Origin: Sthenelais limicola
Taxonomy: Eukaryota; Annelida; Polychaeta; Phyllodocida; Sigalionidae
Assembly (NCBI GenBank): GCA_942159475.1
Contig: OW804097.1
Span: forward strand, 113,894,582-113,958,581
Length of the DNA: 64,000 nucleotides
Direction of reading: 5' to 3'
Shown here: positions 52,214 to 63,087 of the stretch, piece after piece
Position numbering within the stretch: the first letter of the stretch is position 1
How the letters are laid out: every line of letters starts with the position of its first letter
Translations under genes and position numbers: made by a program
The notes under the pieces: generated by a model
The model's input: the letters and a program-made list of their open reading frames with translations, nothing else
The model's database searches: none
What the model was told of the DNA's origin: nothing

Positions 52214-53082
52214 AGCGGGGGATGGGGGGGGGGGGGGTGAAAGGGGGAGTGGTGTCCGGAGGAGACAGAGGAAGAGGTGGGAAAAGGGTGTGGGGAGATT
52301 ATCAGGGAAGAGGGGGGAAGGGGGAAATAGAAAGAGAGGGAAAGGGAAGTGGTGGGAGGGGGGGGATAGAATGAGGAAAGGGGAAGGAGGGGGAACGGAA
52401 AGGGTGAAAGAAGTGGGAAAGAACGGGGAAACGGAAAGAGGGGAAAGAGGTGGCAAAGGGGGAATGAGGGAAAAGCGGAAAGAGGGGAAAGAGGTGGGAA
52501 AGGGGAAAAGAAGCGGGAAGGAGGTAAGAAGGGGGAAACAGAAAGAGGTGGGAAAGGGGGAAAGAGGGGGAAACGGAAAGAGGGGAAAGAGATAGGAAAG
52601 GGGGAAAGAGGGGAAAACAGAAAGAGGGCAAGAAGGTGGGAAAGGCGGAAAGAAGCGGGAAGGAGGTAAGAAGGGGGAAACGGAAAGAGGTGGGAAAGGG
52701 GGGAAATTGGGAAAGGGAAAGAGGGGAAAGAGATGGAAAAGGGGGGAAGAAAATGGAAGGTGGAAAGGGGAGAAATGGAAAGAGGGGAAAGAGGTGGGAT
52801 ATAAAAAGGGCTAAATAGAAGAGGGGAACGAGGGGGGAAAGGGAAAGAGGGACAAAACAGTAACAAAAATAGATTGGAGGGGTAATGGAGGGGTAATAGA
52901 GAGAAATATGGGGGATAGGGGAAATGGAAAGAGGGGGAAAAAAGGGGAGAGGCGGAAAGAGGGAACAGCAGTAGAAAGAAGGGGAGGCAGGGGAAAAAGA
53001 AGCTGAAGAAGGGAAACAAGGAGGGACAGATGGGGGAAAGAGATAAGAGAAAGAGGGGAGAAAAAGAGAAGAAAGAGAGCAG
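52214..53082 (-). repeat. polypurine tract (polypyrimidine on -)
   Basis: About 870 bp, nearly all A/G on the + strand, built of GGAAAGAGGGGAAAGAGGTG units; a G run sits near 52225. Frames up to 316 codons on the - strand are Ser/Pro/Leu/Phe composition artefacts. A MITE-A left end abuts its right side. Confidence 0.93.
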
Positions 53083-53084
53083 AA

Positions 53085-53149
53085 GGGTCAAATTTTCAGA
53101 AAATATACAATTGGCAGCTGTACTCATTTAGTAAATTCTGCTAAATTAG
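53085..53149 (+). mobile_element. MITE-A left-end fragment
   Basis: GGGTCAAATTTTCAG to TTCTGCTAAATTAGG, then cut by the next copy. Confidence 0.78.
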
Positions 53150-53157
53150 GTCGCCTG

Positions 53158-53367
53158 AAAATCGCCCGAAAATGTATAATTCACTTTCACCAATCCTCTC
53201 AAATAACCCACATTTCAGACGAAAATAAAGTTCAAAATACAGTTCAACCTAACCAAACAGATTGCTAGAATCAAGGCAATGCGGAATATACTCGAACGTA
53301 CCTAGTTTTGACCAAATTGCAGCCTATAATTAAGCTGGCAATTGTACATTTTCCGAAATTCTGAACC
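53158..53367 (-). mobile_element. MITE-A copy
   Basis: Left end AAATCGCCCGAAAATGTATA, right end TTCCGAAATTCTGAACC. Confidence 0.8.
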
Positions 53368-53449
53368 TCATAGGCCGTTCATAATTCATAAAAATCAATA
53401 AATAATAAACATTTGGTTCAAAGGTTTCTCCTTTCTATAGTCCTTTATA

Positions 53450-53637
53450 CAGTGGAACCTCTCTATTGAGTCCACCCCTGGGGACTGAACTGAACGATTT
53501 GTGGTCTCATAGCGAGGTGGTCTCATTAGAGGGGCTAATCTAATAAGAGGAAAGCAATTCAGGACTTAGAGAAACTGGTCTTAATAGAGGGGTGGTCTCT
53601 ATAGAGGGGTGGTCTTTATAAATGCGAGTTTCCACTG
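53450..53637. mobile_element. 188-bp pogo/Tc1-like MITE
   Basis: Left CAGTGGAACCTCTCTATT, right GCGAGTTTCCACTG, with TA directly on each side, the target of Tc1/mariner-pogo elements. The interior repeats GAGGGGTGGTCTCTATAGAG. CAGTGGAACCTC ends are known from pogo-like elements; no transposase remains. Confidence 0.78.
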
Positions 53638-53758
53638 TATTCAATGTTTGTAGAATCTTATGGGTCAGTTTTTCAGAAAATGTACAATTGGCCTTCACCA
53701 ATCCTCTCAAGTAACCCACATTTAAGACAAAAATGAGCTTCAAAATGCAGTTTAACAT

Positions 53759-55295
53759 TTATTAGAAACGTTTATTAATCGATACACAAAATAATATGAC
53801 AATATACAATCTATTCTTGCAGAGTACAATGACATGTGTATAATTGGTAGGAAATGAGCCTCAGTTTTAACCATTTGAATGGTTAAATCTGGTTGAGTGG
53901 CTATTACCTTTGGGTTCTATAAATTGTGACTTGTTTATGCATGTAACAACACAAATAGAAAGAGACTCGCTAAAAGAAGAAACTAGGAGACAACTACAAT
54001 GATAGGATGAGGGGTGAGAGATAGGAGGATATTTACGGTTTTAAGAGAATATAGGTAACATACATTCAGCCTTGGTTAAGGCTGTGAAGACCTTATAATC
54101 ATTTATGTTTCTTGTGTCAACATCGAGATTGTTCCATAATAACGCAGTTTTTCTTTGGACACTTTGGTCATAAGACACAATGTTTGGCCTATTGGAGAAC
54201 AGCACTGGTGCCTGCCATTGTCTGGTCTGTCTTACATTTTGGTCAACAAAGGCTGGTTTTTGGCTTCGTTTAAAGGCAAGGTTTAGGATATGAGCCCTCC
54301 TTCTGTCCACTAACATTGGTACTCTGGCTATTCTGTGAATAAGTAGTGTATTTGTTAACTTTGGGAGTTTGAGTGCAATTTTTAGGCACTTGTTTTGTAA
54401 AATTTGCAGTTTGTCAATGTGCCTTGCTGCACATCCGCTGTAGATAACGTCACCGTAATCTAACAATGGGAGTATAAATACCTTGTAAATTCTTAGAAGA
54501 ACCTGTGGTGGCACCAGTTTAGAAATTCTCTTGAGGAGGTACATTTTATGACTCACATTTTTATGGGTAGATCGGACTTGCATATCATATTTGAGATTGG
54601 CGTCTAATGTAATGCCCAAGTATTTGTAAGATTCTACACAATCAAGCTGAGTACCACTAATGATAATATTTGGTTTAACATGATTTACTCTGCTTCGAAC
54701 ACCTCTGAGGTGCATTGTCTTAGTTTTGGTCACATTCAATGTCAATTTATTAGACTCACACCAACGAAAAAAATTGTTAGTATCTTCTTGCAGTAGTACA
54801 TTCAGGGTGTCAGTGTTCTTATGGCTACAGTATATGACAGTGTCATCTGCAAAAAGCTTTACTTTGCTATGAACAAGACAATGTTCTACATCATTTACAT
54901 AGATAAGAAAAAGCAGGGGCCCCAGGATAGATCCCTGGGGGACTCCATAATTTATACTAGCACTCAAAGATTCAGTATCATTGCAAACTGTTGTTTGTGT
55001 TCTCCCTGAGAGGTAGTTATGCAACAAGGCAAGCAAGTTGCCCTTAATACCATATTTGTCTAGTTTAGCTAAAAGTACATTGTGGTTTACCGTATCAAAT
55101 GCCTTTTTTAGGTAAAAAAATACAGCGAAAGAGGTGTTAGCATTGTTCCTGTCTTTTAGTATGTCATCTGTTAAGTCAGAGATCGTGTCCACAGTCGATC
55201 TTGATTTTCTGTAACCATTTTGTCTATTGGAAAGGACATTGTGATTTTCAAAGAAATCTAGTAGTCTACTGTGAATAACCTTTTCTAATAATTTT
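53759..55295 (-). mobile_element. 5'-truncated LINE 2 (CR1/L2/Jockey-like group)
   Basis: About 1.54 kb on the - strand with ACAT at both ends (53755-53758 and 55296-55299), probably its own short target duplication. The 3' end is at the left (AATAAACGTTTCTAATAA in the LINE sense). It starts inside the reverse transcriptase. Confidence 0.87.
54041..55295 (-). pseudogene. LINE reverse transcriptase, truncated, motif A altered
   Basis: Open on the - strand from the LINE's truncated 5' edge to a stop at 54041; there is no native start, so the coding part is a fragment of about 418 codons. In order it shows KLLEKVIHSRLLDFF, GYRKSRSTVDTISDL, AFFYLKKAFDTVNHN-type motif A, GVPQGSILGPLLFLIYVND, FADDTVIY (near 54845), and the C-terminal YGDVIYSG / ALKLPKLT / ALLWNNL blocks. 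In motif A the sequence reads VFFYLKKAFD where this family normally has Asp in place of Tyr, so one of the catalytic aspartates is lost. No endonuclease. Related to, but clearly diverged from, LINE 1 in this window. Confidence 0.9.
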
Positions 55296-55437
55296 ACATA
55301 ACAGAACTGATACTTTAAATCAATGCAATAGCAAATATACTCAGATATACCTGGTACTCACCATTTTTCAGCCTAATTTAGGAGAATTCCCTAAATGTGT
55401 AAAGCTGCCAATTGTACATTTTCTGACATTTTCACCC

Positions 55438-55880
55438 TTATGCAAATCCAACTGTATATTGGAATCTATTTCTGACCTTGGCACATCAAGCAGACCTATA
55501 GATCACACACCACGTGATCCCTGCCTAGGTCCCGGATGAATGTTAATTAGACAGTCTCAGGACAAGTGCCAAACCACATCAAAGTCAGACTTGAAAGTTT
55601 AAAAATTCAACAGCGCCCGGGTAATAAGGAGCGTGAGTGGCAGCAGCCCAGTGCCTATACTATATACAGGCCGTATGGGCCTTGAGTGATGGGCGCAGTT
55701 GTAAGTGGGCCCTTTTATACAATAGCTGAAGACTATGGGCTAACGGCCCAGACAAGCAATTGCCTAAAGTAGGACCATTAGCCTTTAGTGTTTAGTTACT
55801 TCTTGTGGGGAAATACTGGGGTAACCTTGTATACAGGAGTCCTGTAAGGTTTCTGATTCACTTGGTCCTGGGAGGTATAT
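55438..55880. other. no recognised feature
   Basis: No gene or repeat supported. Confidence 0.45.
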
Positions 55881-56020
55881 GGGATGTGTTTCAGGAAATG
55901 AGTCACAAGTCGCAAAATTGATATTTTTCAAAGTGTTTTCATCACTGTACTCACAAGATCTCTTTATTGCTGTGTCGTGGCTGTCTAATTCTCTCTGCCT
56001 GTGTCTGTCTCTCCCTCTGC
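55881..56020 (+). mobile_element. MITE-B left-end fragment
   Basis: GGGATGTGTTTCAGGAAATG then AGTCACAAGTCGCAAAATTG and TCAAAGTGTTTTCATCACT. It fades into unrelated CT-rich sequence. Confidence 0.72.
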
Positions 56021-56345
56021 CATCCCCTTTGCTTGTTTATATCTTCCAATTTCTCTGTTTCCTGTATTTATTTGGTTGTTTTCCTCATCCAAAGGTATTC
56101 TACTTGTCCCTTTTTTCCTTTTTCATACACATTTATCTATTATTGTTAACACGCTACAGCAGACTTATCCGTGGATGGTTTTTGTTGGGCCCTGAGATTA
56201 AGAGAGATATGAGGTAATGAAACAAATACACTAAATTATAATCTTATTAACATACATTTGCATACATGGAGTGGATGGATTGAAATGAATGGTTACTCGC
56301 TAGTCTCTTATATTCGAAACTCTACAATCTCTTTTAGATGAATAA
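56021..56345. other. no recognised gene
   Basis: A 112-codon hydrophobic frame (55879-56217) starts in the MITE-B end and is CT-composition driven; not called. Confidence 0.4.
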
Positions 56346-56430
56346 TGGGATGTTTTACAGTACCGGTACAATGAGTCACAAGTAGCAGAAAATGGATTTG
56401 GAGATTATTATATTTGAGAGCATTATATTT
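56346..56430 (+). mobile_element. MITE-B left-end fragment, diverged
   Basis: GGGATGTTTTACAGTACC, then AATGAGTCACAAGTAGCAGA. Short and decayed. Confidence 0.6.
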
Positions 56431-56465
56431 ATGATTAATTAGTTGCTATGTATCTAATTCGATTT

Positions 56466-56690
56466 CAGTCTGGGTCCAAATTTTAAGATCAGATAAGAAC
56501 GGTATGTCAGGATTAGACGCCTACTTCGCTAATCAGTTTCTTGGCTTAGACCTCGGCGGTTTAATGGCAATATAATGACATGTTGCGGTCTTAATGGTAT
56601 TATAATGGCACTTTGCGGTTTGAGGCGAGAGGCTCTCCCTTCATTTAAAGGGACTCTCTCAGCTTTGGGCCTAGACTAATCCATCCAGAA
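56466..56690 (+). repeat. dispersed repeat family E, copy 2
   Basis: AAGATCAGATAAGAACGGTA, GATTAGACGCCTACTTCGCT, the doubled TAATGG...ATAATGACA block, and GAGGCTCTCCCTTCATTTAA AGGGACTCTCTC ending GGGCCTAGAC. Most complete copy in the window. Confidence 0.82.
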
Positions 56691-56902
56691 GATTCATTTA
56701 ACCATAAGTAAGTAAACTTAGACTTCAGTAGGATCTGTGATCAGAATCTCGAAGCTTATATTGAAGATTGTTACAAGAAATTGTTCCCAAATGATTCCTT
56801 CCACGAGGAATCGAACCAATTGCTTGCATATAAGGTTTAGCCCTGGGGAAATCTAAGTTATACGATTCTTGGCCGGCACTCATAGCTCCCACCTCACTCT
56901 AT

Positions 56903-57139
56903 GGATCAGATTCTCAGAAAAAGTACAATTGGCTGCTCTACACATTCAGTAATTCTGCTAAGTTAGGCTGAAAAATGATGAATACCGGGTATATCTGGGT
57001 ATATTTGGTATCGCATTGATTTAAATTATCAGTTCTGTTGTGTTAAACTGCATTTTAAAGCTCATTCTTGTCTTAAATCTGGGTTTTTTGAGAGAGGATT
57101 GGTGACGAAGAATTGTACTTTTTTTTGAAGATTTGACCC
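56903..57139 (+). mobile_element. MITE-A copy, full length
   Basis: Left end GGATCAGATTCTCAG, right end TGAAGATTTGACCC. Flanks CTAT and ATAT. Confidence 0.85.
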
Positions 57140-57439
57140 ATATGGCGACTGTAACGATGCCTCTATTTTACACTAAAGTAGCGATTATTCATAGAAAGAA
57201 CGAGAGAATAGCAGCTTGGTTTTAACAATGTGATTATAGGTCTACAATAGAGGTTCTGGGTCGTTAGGCCTGAGTATGATAGAATACTTTTTTAATTAAA
57301 ATTTCGAATTGAGTTATATAAAGTAGAAAGGCAACGCGTAAAAATATCCATGTATGACACAGCATCTTTTTTTTTTGGAAATTATTATTTACTATTATAT
57401 TAAATCTAATAAATAAAAAGTCAGAACATTGACACTATA
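57140..57439. other. no recognised feature
   Basis: AT-rich. No gene supported. Confidence 0.45.
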
Positions 57440-57650
57440 ATTTAAACACATTTAGTGAATTCTGCTAAAATAGACTGAAAGATGGCTAATACATTGGGGA
57501 ATCCATCTGGGTATATTTGGTATTACATTGAATAACAAAAACCCTTTTGGGTTATGTTGAATTGCATAGTGAACCCCACTCTTGTCTTAAATCTGGATTA
57601 TTTGAGAGGATTGGGAAAGACGAGTGTACCACTCGTCTTTCCCTTTTGAC
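57440..57650 (+). mobile_element. MITE-A copy with foldback right end
   Basis: Interior ACACATTTAGTGAATTCTGC is diverged. At the right, GGGAAAGACGAGTG and CACTCGTCTTTCCC (57613-57643) form a perfect hairpin in place of the usual end. Confidence 0.7.
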
Positions 57651-57835
57651 GAGATATTACAAATAATTGCTTTATTAACTGCAGGATATTTATTCAAAGA
57701 ATCAAGTATGTAGAAAAATGTTAATCGAGTATTGCAAAAAATTAAGGTTTTCACCAATATCACAGTTTGTAAGAAGGATCTATGACGACCAAATGCGCGA
57801 TGGGAAAATTGGGGACTTGTGTTATGGAAACATGT

Positions 57836-57972
57836 ATAGAATGGTTCTAGGATGGTAAATGTCCGGGATGGTAAATGTCCTAGTGGGGAAATGTCCAGGA
57901 TGGTAATTGTCCAGGGGGTAAAAGTCGGGGGGGAGATGTCCGGCGGGTATATGTCCGGCGGGTAGCTGTCCT
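57836..57972 (+). repeat. degenerate ATGTCC tandem repeat
   Basis: About eight imperfect units of 14-19 bp (GGATGGTAAATGTCC, GGGGAAATGTCCAGG, GGCGGGTATATGTCC). Confidence 0.82.
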
Positions 57973-58840
57973 GACACCGTATAGGTTATGGATATTGACA
58001 TTGTAGCATTAATATATATATCCCATACTGAAAATGGCATATTTTCTATAGATTTCATACTGTACCATTAGTTCCATAGTTCCATGCGAATCCAGATTCA
58101 ATATGTTGGCTATACAAATCCCCTATTATGCTGATTCATGTTTCAATACAAGTGCCCTATAGGCCTGGGGCATATGCTGGCGTCCCTCAGTGAGGTGTGT
58201 GGAGTATTGATTATTAACCCATTAAACATTTACTCCATCATTTACTCTAGCCCTCAGCCACCTCTGGGTCAAGTCACCAGAAAATGTACAATTCACTTTC
58301 ACCAAATCTTTCAAATAACCCAAATTTCAGACGGTATAACACACTGTAAAACTCCCCAACGGGGCGAGTGTCAATGACAGTCGATATCAACTGTCAATGG
58401 AAGGTGCAACCGATGGTCAAGACCCGCCTGATGGACAATGACTGTCTGTATGGTCAGCAACAGTTGAAACAACGGTCAGGCACCTAGGGTGCTAGTCAGA
58501 CCGCGCTCCCGTCCACTGTGCTAAACATTCTGCTACATGCTTTTAACTGTTGAAGAAGTTCTTCAATACATAGCATCTTCAACACTGTCAGGCTGTGGGT
58601 TACCATTTTCAAATCATTTCCCCTACATGGCAACAAAGTTAAGGTCACTTGGTTAACATTGAAATGATCTAAAAAGCAATCATTTTCAAATTTTATCAAC
58701 TTTTACATCGATTCATTTTAAACCATTTTCTCCCGATCATATATGTATATTGCCACACACACTTTATACCATTTCTCTTATTAATCTATCCTATCTAGAT
58801 ATTTTTTGTTCATTTTCATAGCTTCATATGGTAGAGGCAT

Positions 58841-58998
58841 GTATTTATTTTCGGGATTTTCGCGCACACCCTTATGTGCGCGAATTTAAATCCTGCGCTA
58901 ACCTATAACCTATATATTATTACATAAACAAGGCATGAGGCTTCCTTGCTGCATGAATTTAAATCCGCGGGAAAAGGTTTCCAAGCGAAAATAAATAC
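58841..58998. mobile_element. 158-bp inverted-repeat element
   Basis: GTATTTATTTTCG and CGAAAATAAATAC at the ends; inner CGCGCACA / TGTGCGCG and two GAATTTAAATCC words. It sits inside the 4.25-kb element. Confidence 0.7.
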
Positions 58999-59761
58999 GT
59001 TTACAGTATCCTTATTTCTATTAATTTCATGGTGTAATGGAGATGCTATCGCACAACAGTGACATTGCAATGAATGTTCCTTGTAATTTCACGACATTTA
59101 AATATTCATTCATATAGATATGTTTTAACAAATCCAGGCAGGCATAAACAATTCGTAGGGAGGGCAAACCGACATGAAATTATTTGTTTTCAAAAAATTA
59201 TATGCACAGGAATTTCGCCTGTATTTAGTGAACTCATTCAAACTTATAAGCTGTTGCGGGTCTATGTGTGAGGGACAGTTTGGACACATTGACTGTACTG
59301 TATTAATAGTCACACCTCTAGTGGCTATTGTTTCGGCCAGACCTATGTGCTTTATGCATGCACCAGTGATTTCTAGGTCAACGCAACATAGCCTCTTTCT
59401 GGACAGTAGCCTACTGGTTTTAAAACCTACTGAGTAGGTTTTAAACAACCAACGGCAAAATATGCTACAGCCAGTGGGACATGAGCGTGAATTTGGGTTT
59501 GCTCTGCCTGTATCCAAGCCAATCATGAGTTTTCAAGGACGGACATGTTGGGGATAAGAAGTGGACATTGTAGCTGGCTCAGGAAATCCGCAGAATTACC
59601 AATTATTGGAATCAGGCAGGCACATACCTACAATTATAGCACATACCTGGCCACTTCTCCACTTTACCTGAGGCCGGAGGTATGACAACACAACTCACAA
59701 ATGAACGTTTATATGCAAATGTTCAGTTGAGGAATATAGCAATACTTTCCAATACTTTCAG

Positions 59762-60426
59762 GTAAGTAATATATGATTTACATCCTACATCACATTTACA
59801 TCACTCTATATTCATGCGGTCAATGCAAATTCATTTATTAACAAGCCTTACAAAAATCGACATAGCTCCGCTAATATGAGGTATTTAGTAATGAACCTTT
59901 AAATATTGACAGGGAAGGTACTGAAGTAAAAAATATCCACAGCATGAAGTATGGCTGATGAAATTAAAGGCAATCCGAAAGGGTGTATTAAAGGAGGGGA
60001 AGGAAGATATCGAAGGAATTAATTTCCTTCATCACTATTTAGTGAAATTTCACTAGTCCTTTTTTAAATTCTTATAAATGTTACCCGGGAACCCCTAGTG
60101 TAGGGACATACCCCTGCAACCCCTGCCGCCTCCCCGTTGAAGGGAGGCGGCTGCGTAAGAGTGGGCGGGACCCTTGTAAGGGTGGGCTGCTGTAGCGGTA
60201 AAAGTGGTACATTGCAATAATGTAAGGGGGGGGGGGGCTGATTCCATGGCTCATATTTCCGTTCACCACAAAGGTATATCAAATGTGATAATGTATCCTT
60301 TGAAAACTTCGATTTCCCATTGGCTTAGATGATAATATTATAGATCATTATACATGTTGGCAGAGCACAGTTTGTCCAATTAATTACTGATTTTAAAAAA
60401 ATGATTTTATTCTGTTCATTTTGCAG
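59762..60426 (+). other. possible intron 1 of a candidate transcript
   Basis: Donor CAG|GTAAGTAAT at 59759-59770 and acceptor TTCTGTTCATTTTGCAG| ending 60426 have strong animal splice consensus. The 5' boundary of the exon before it was not found. Confidence 0.35.
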
Positions 60427-60535
60427 GAGGTTACATGAGTGAATAGATCAGCAGCTACTAAAGTCTATGTGTGGACGGATGGGTATGACTATATAACATA
60501 TATTTCCAAGCTGGCCATTTTGACTGCAAGTCTAG
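60427..60535 (+). other. possible internal exon (109 bp)
   Basis: Bounded by a TTTTGCAG acceptor and a TCTAG|GTAAGC donor. It holds short ATG-led frames only (for example ATGTGTGG ending within 30 bp), so it would be 5' untranslated or non-coding. Confidence 0.38.
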
Positions 60536-61216
60536 GTAAGCTAAATATCATGGTATAATTTCTTATCCTTAAATATAAGGTCGTTTGGTGCAACAGACAA
60601 GTAAAACATTTCTTTCTAATAGTCATTCTGGGAAGGGGGAATACATGTATGTGACATGAAAATATATTTTTGAATATTTTAATCATTTGTCGTTGCATAA
60701 TATTATTACTAATGATTTCACGTTAATTAGCCACTTTAATTAATCATGAAGATGCTTAAACTAAATTGTAATTACAAAGATTGCTGTATATTGTACATTA
60801 AGAAAGTACTAGAATTATAAAAGAAACGGGAAAAACATCAGAATTGCACTAAAGTTTCTGGAATCAACCATATGCACTGAGTCTTATATGGAGAGGGAGG
60901 GGAATGTGTAATGTTAGAATTGATATCCATACATGAATGCTATAAACAAATATGGACGGGGGGGCGGGTTGTTCTGATAAGAATAAGATAAATTGGGGAT
61001 TTATTCAGATAATTTGTTCAATATAACATATTCTTCAATTTTCAAATACAATATAAATTTACAATATAATATACACTATTTCAGCTTTCTAGCACATTTC
61101 TAATAGAAATTCTAGCTATTTCAATATATAGTATATTGATTTTACATAACTATGACAATATCAATATCATATGTCTGTGCATATATCTAAATTAATTAAC
61201 CCTTTTTCATTCCAGG

Positions 61217-61312
61217 ATGTTAATTAAAGTCAAGCCGAAGAAAGGATACAAGAGTAAGCTGAAGAAAGGGACCCCTGGTACTCACAACAAAGTGGCACGA
61301 TTTTTCCAGTGA
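61217..61312 (+). CDS. small basic ORF, 31 residues, hypothetical
   Basis: Starts one base after the candidate acceptor, with A at -3 (AGGATGT). The peptide begins MLIKVKPKKGYK, is rich in Lys, Gly and Thr, and ends KVARFFQ before TGA. It has no signal peptide or membrane segment, and I recognise no family. Upstream in the spliced frame there is an in-frame stop in the 109-bp exon, so 31 residues is the full length. Chance is quite possible at this size. Confidence 0.25.
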   Translation: MLIKVKPKKGYKSKLKKGTPGTHNKVARFFQ

Positions 61313-61548
61313 TTTGAGATCGATTTTCATCAGTATTCATCAGTATATTGGATTTTGCCTTAGTCACTAGAGTGTGAACTATTTGTACTGAGTACCTATT
61401 GAGAGTGTCAATACCTACCAGGGTATAAAGTTAAACAGTTTATCGTTCTGAATTGCACTTTTGAAGCAACTAGAATAAGTATTTGAGGACAAAATGACAT
61501 TAATTAGTGCAATACATTATTATGGTATAATCAATACTAGGTCAGAAA

Positions 61549-61806
61549 AGTCTATCATGAAGTCAGAAAAGTCTATTGTAAGTCAGAAAAGTCTATTGTA
61601 AGTCAGAAAAGTCTACCGTCAGGTCAGAAAAGTCTACCGTCAGGTCAGAAAAGTCTACTGTCATGTCAGAAAAGTCTACCTTCAGGTAGAAAAGTCTATC
61701 GTCAGGTCAAAAAAGTCTATCGTAAAGTCAGAAAATGTCTATTGTCAGATCAGGAAATGTTTATTGTCAGGTCAGGAAAGTCTATTGTCAGGTCAGGAAA
61801 GTATCG
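61549..61806 (+). repeat. 20-22-bp tandem array
   Basis: About 13 units of GTCAGAAAAGTCTACTGTCAG, changing to GTCAGGAAAGTCTATTGTCAG at the right end. It would lie in the 3' part of the candidate RNA. Confidence 0.92.
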
Positions 61807-62746
61807 TCATATATGTGTGGGTGATATAGCCTTGTCACCCTCACTCCACTATTAAAGTTACACATATTATTTATGCGTTTAAATATATTTAATTGCAGCA
61901 TATAGACTTACTAGTTTTTGCCTCTGATCTGATTGCATCTTATACGAATTCTTGCTTTGAATGATGCAGAACTCTTAAGTGTATATAGAGTGTTATACCA
62001 GGTGTTTCAATATTTGACAGTAATTATATTGCATCCCCTATATATAATTCGATTATCATGCTGGATATGATATGATCATGTCGGATATTGATATTTCATG
62101 CGATTATGTGATTATTGTATTTATTATGTTGGACTATTATTTCGATTTTGTTGAAATAAAGAAGTTTTGCCAAAAAGAAATGTGTCTTTTTTTATATATA
62201 TACTGAATTCAACATGTCTTAATGATAGGGAAATGGTATAATTTAAAATTCCCAATTTAAAATATTAATAATTAAGTATAATATCAAATGAACCATTCAA
62301 CTAAAGCATCTCCAGTAGCACAATCTCAAACTCCTAACACCAGTAGACCTAGAGCTACCACCCTCCTACCCTGGCATATAAGATTTTAGTTCTGAAAATA
62401 TCCACCAGTGGCGCTACCGATTTTAGTTCCAAAATCTGCCGCAGGCGCAAAGTGGCGCTGCCGTCGCGGCCGTGGCCGCGACGGTCAGGACCGTCCAAGA
62501 GGGTAGGACCGACGGTCAGTGACTGGCACCTCTGCTGCCAGCCATTGACAGTCGGATTGAGCCCAAATGACCGTCGGTCAGTAATACAGTGTAATAAAGT
62601 TTAAAATATAGTTCAATCTGAACACACAGGTTTCTAGAATCAATGCCATGCTAGATATACTCGGATTTACCTAGTATTGACTAAATTCGAGCCTAATTCA
62701 GCAGAGAGTACAGCTGCCAATTGTACATTTACTGAAAGTCTGACCC

Positions 62747-63087
62747 ATCTACCTTTCTGGTCCCCTAGGACTGCTCATTTGCGGTGAGGGGTGTGTGAGT
62801 GGGGGTGGGGGGTGGAATGACTTACGGGTGTAAGGTTACTGAAAAATACCAACTTTGCGACTTGTGACTCAGTTTCCCGTGAGAAAAGACGTTTCAGAGT
62901 TATTGTACATTGGTAATAAAGTTGTCATTTATATTTATAACCCAGTATATTAGTCCGGGAGCCAGAAGGCTGAATGTCGAATTGTCGGATAAAGTTTTTT
63001 TCTTTGCTGTTTTATGTAGACTAGAGATGAGTGAGAACTTCAGCTTTTGTTACTGAAGAAGGTTGTACAGCCTAGTCGGGGGGATAT
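62747..63087 (-). other. no gene; MITE-B end fragment
   Basis: AACTTTGCGACTTGTGACTC then AGTTTCCCGTGAGAAAAG (62848-62888) is a lone MITE-B end. Nothing else recognised. Confidence 0.5.

Larger units (their letters stand above)
53662..55437 (-). mobile_element. MITE-A copy split by a second LINE
   Basis: Left end GGGTCAGTTTTTCAG, right end CTGACATTTTCACCC, exact TTAT on both sides (53658-53661 and 55438-55441). The interior breaks at CAGTTTAACAT and resumes with AACAGAACTGATACTTT at 55300. Confidence 0.92.
61216..62178 (+). ncRNA. possible terminal exon of a polyadenylated RNA
   Basis: Acceptor CCCTTTTTCATTCCAG at 61200-61215 and AATAAA at 62155-62160, about 18 bp before a likely cleavage area. 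The intervening sequence has one 31-codon frame at its very start, then a 20-bp tandem repeat (61549-61806) and AT-rich sequence. With the two upstream splice signals this reads as a three-exon RNA on the + strand wholly inside the 4.25-kb element. The alternative is chance signals in AT-rich DNA. Confidence 0.38.
58342..62591. mobile_element. 4.25-kb element with CACTGTA ends
   Basis: CACTGTAAAACT at the left and, reversed, CACTGTATTACTGACC at the right. Further in, ACTGTCAATGG and GGTGC on the left have inverted counterparts on the right (CCATTGACAGT, GGCACC). GACGGTC-type words cluster at the right, including the hairpin CCGTCGCGGCCGTGGCCGCG near 62461. CACT termini with subterminal repeats recall CACTA/EnSpm/Chapaev elements; superfamily is inference, the target duplication is unclear and no transposase frame is present. 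Confidence 0.65.
58266..62746 (-). mobile_element. MITE-A copy split by a 4.25-kb element
   Basis: Left part 58266-58333 (GGGTCAAGTCACCAG to CAAATTTCAGACG); right part 62593-62746 (AATAAAGTTTAAAATATAG to CTGAAAGTCTGACCC). Flanks CTCT and ATCT agree at three positions. The two parts join in frame with the MITE-A interior. Confidence 0.82.

Noticed and set aside
52177..53127. 316-codon frame on the - strand
   Set aside because: Polypurine tract artefact; runs of Ser, Pro, Leu and Phe only.
55879..56217. 112-codon membrane-like frame
   Set aside because: Begins in a MITE-B end and continues in CT-rich sequence; composition explains the hydrophobicity.
59125..59526. 133-codon frame on the - strand with several Cys
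   Set aside because: No recognisable transposase or zinc-finger spacing; an opposite frame is also open. It could be a decayed transposase piece, but I cannot support that.
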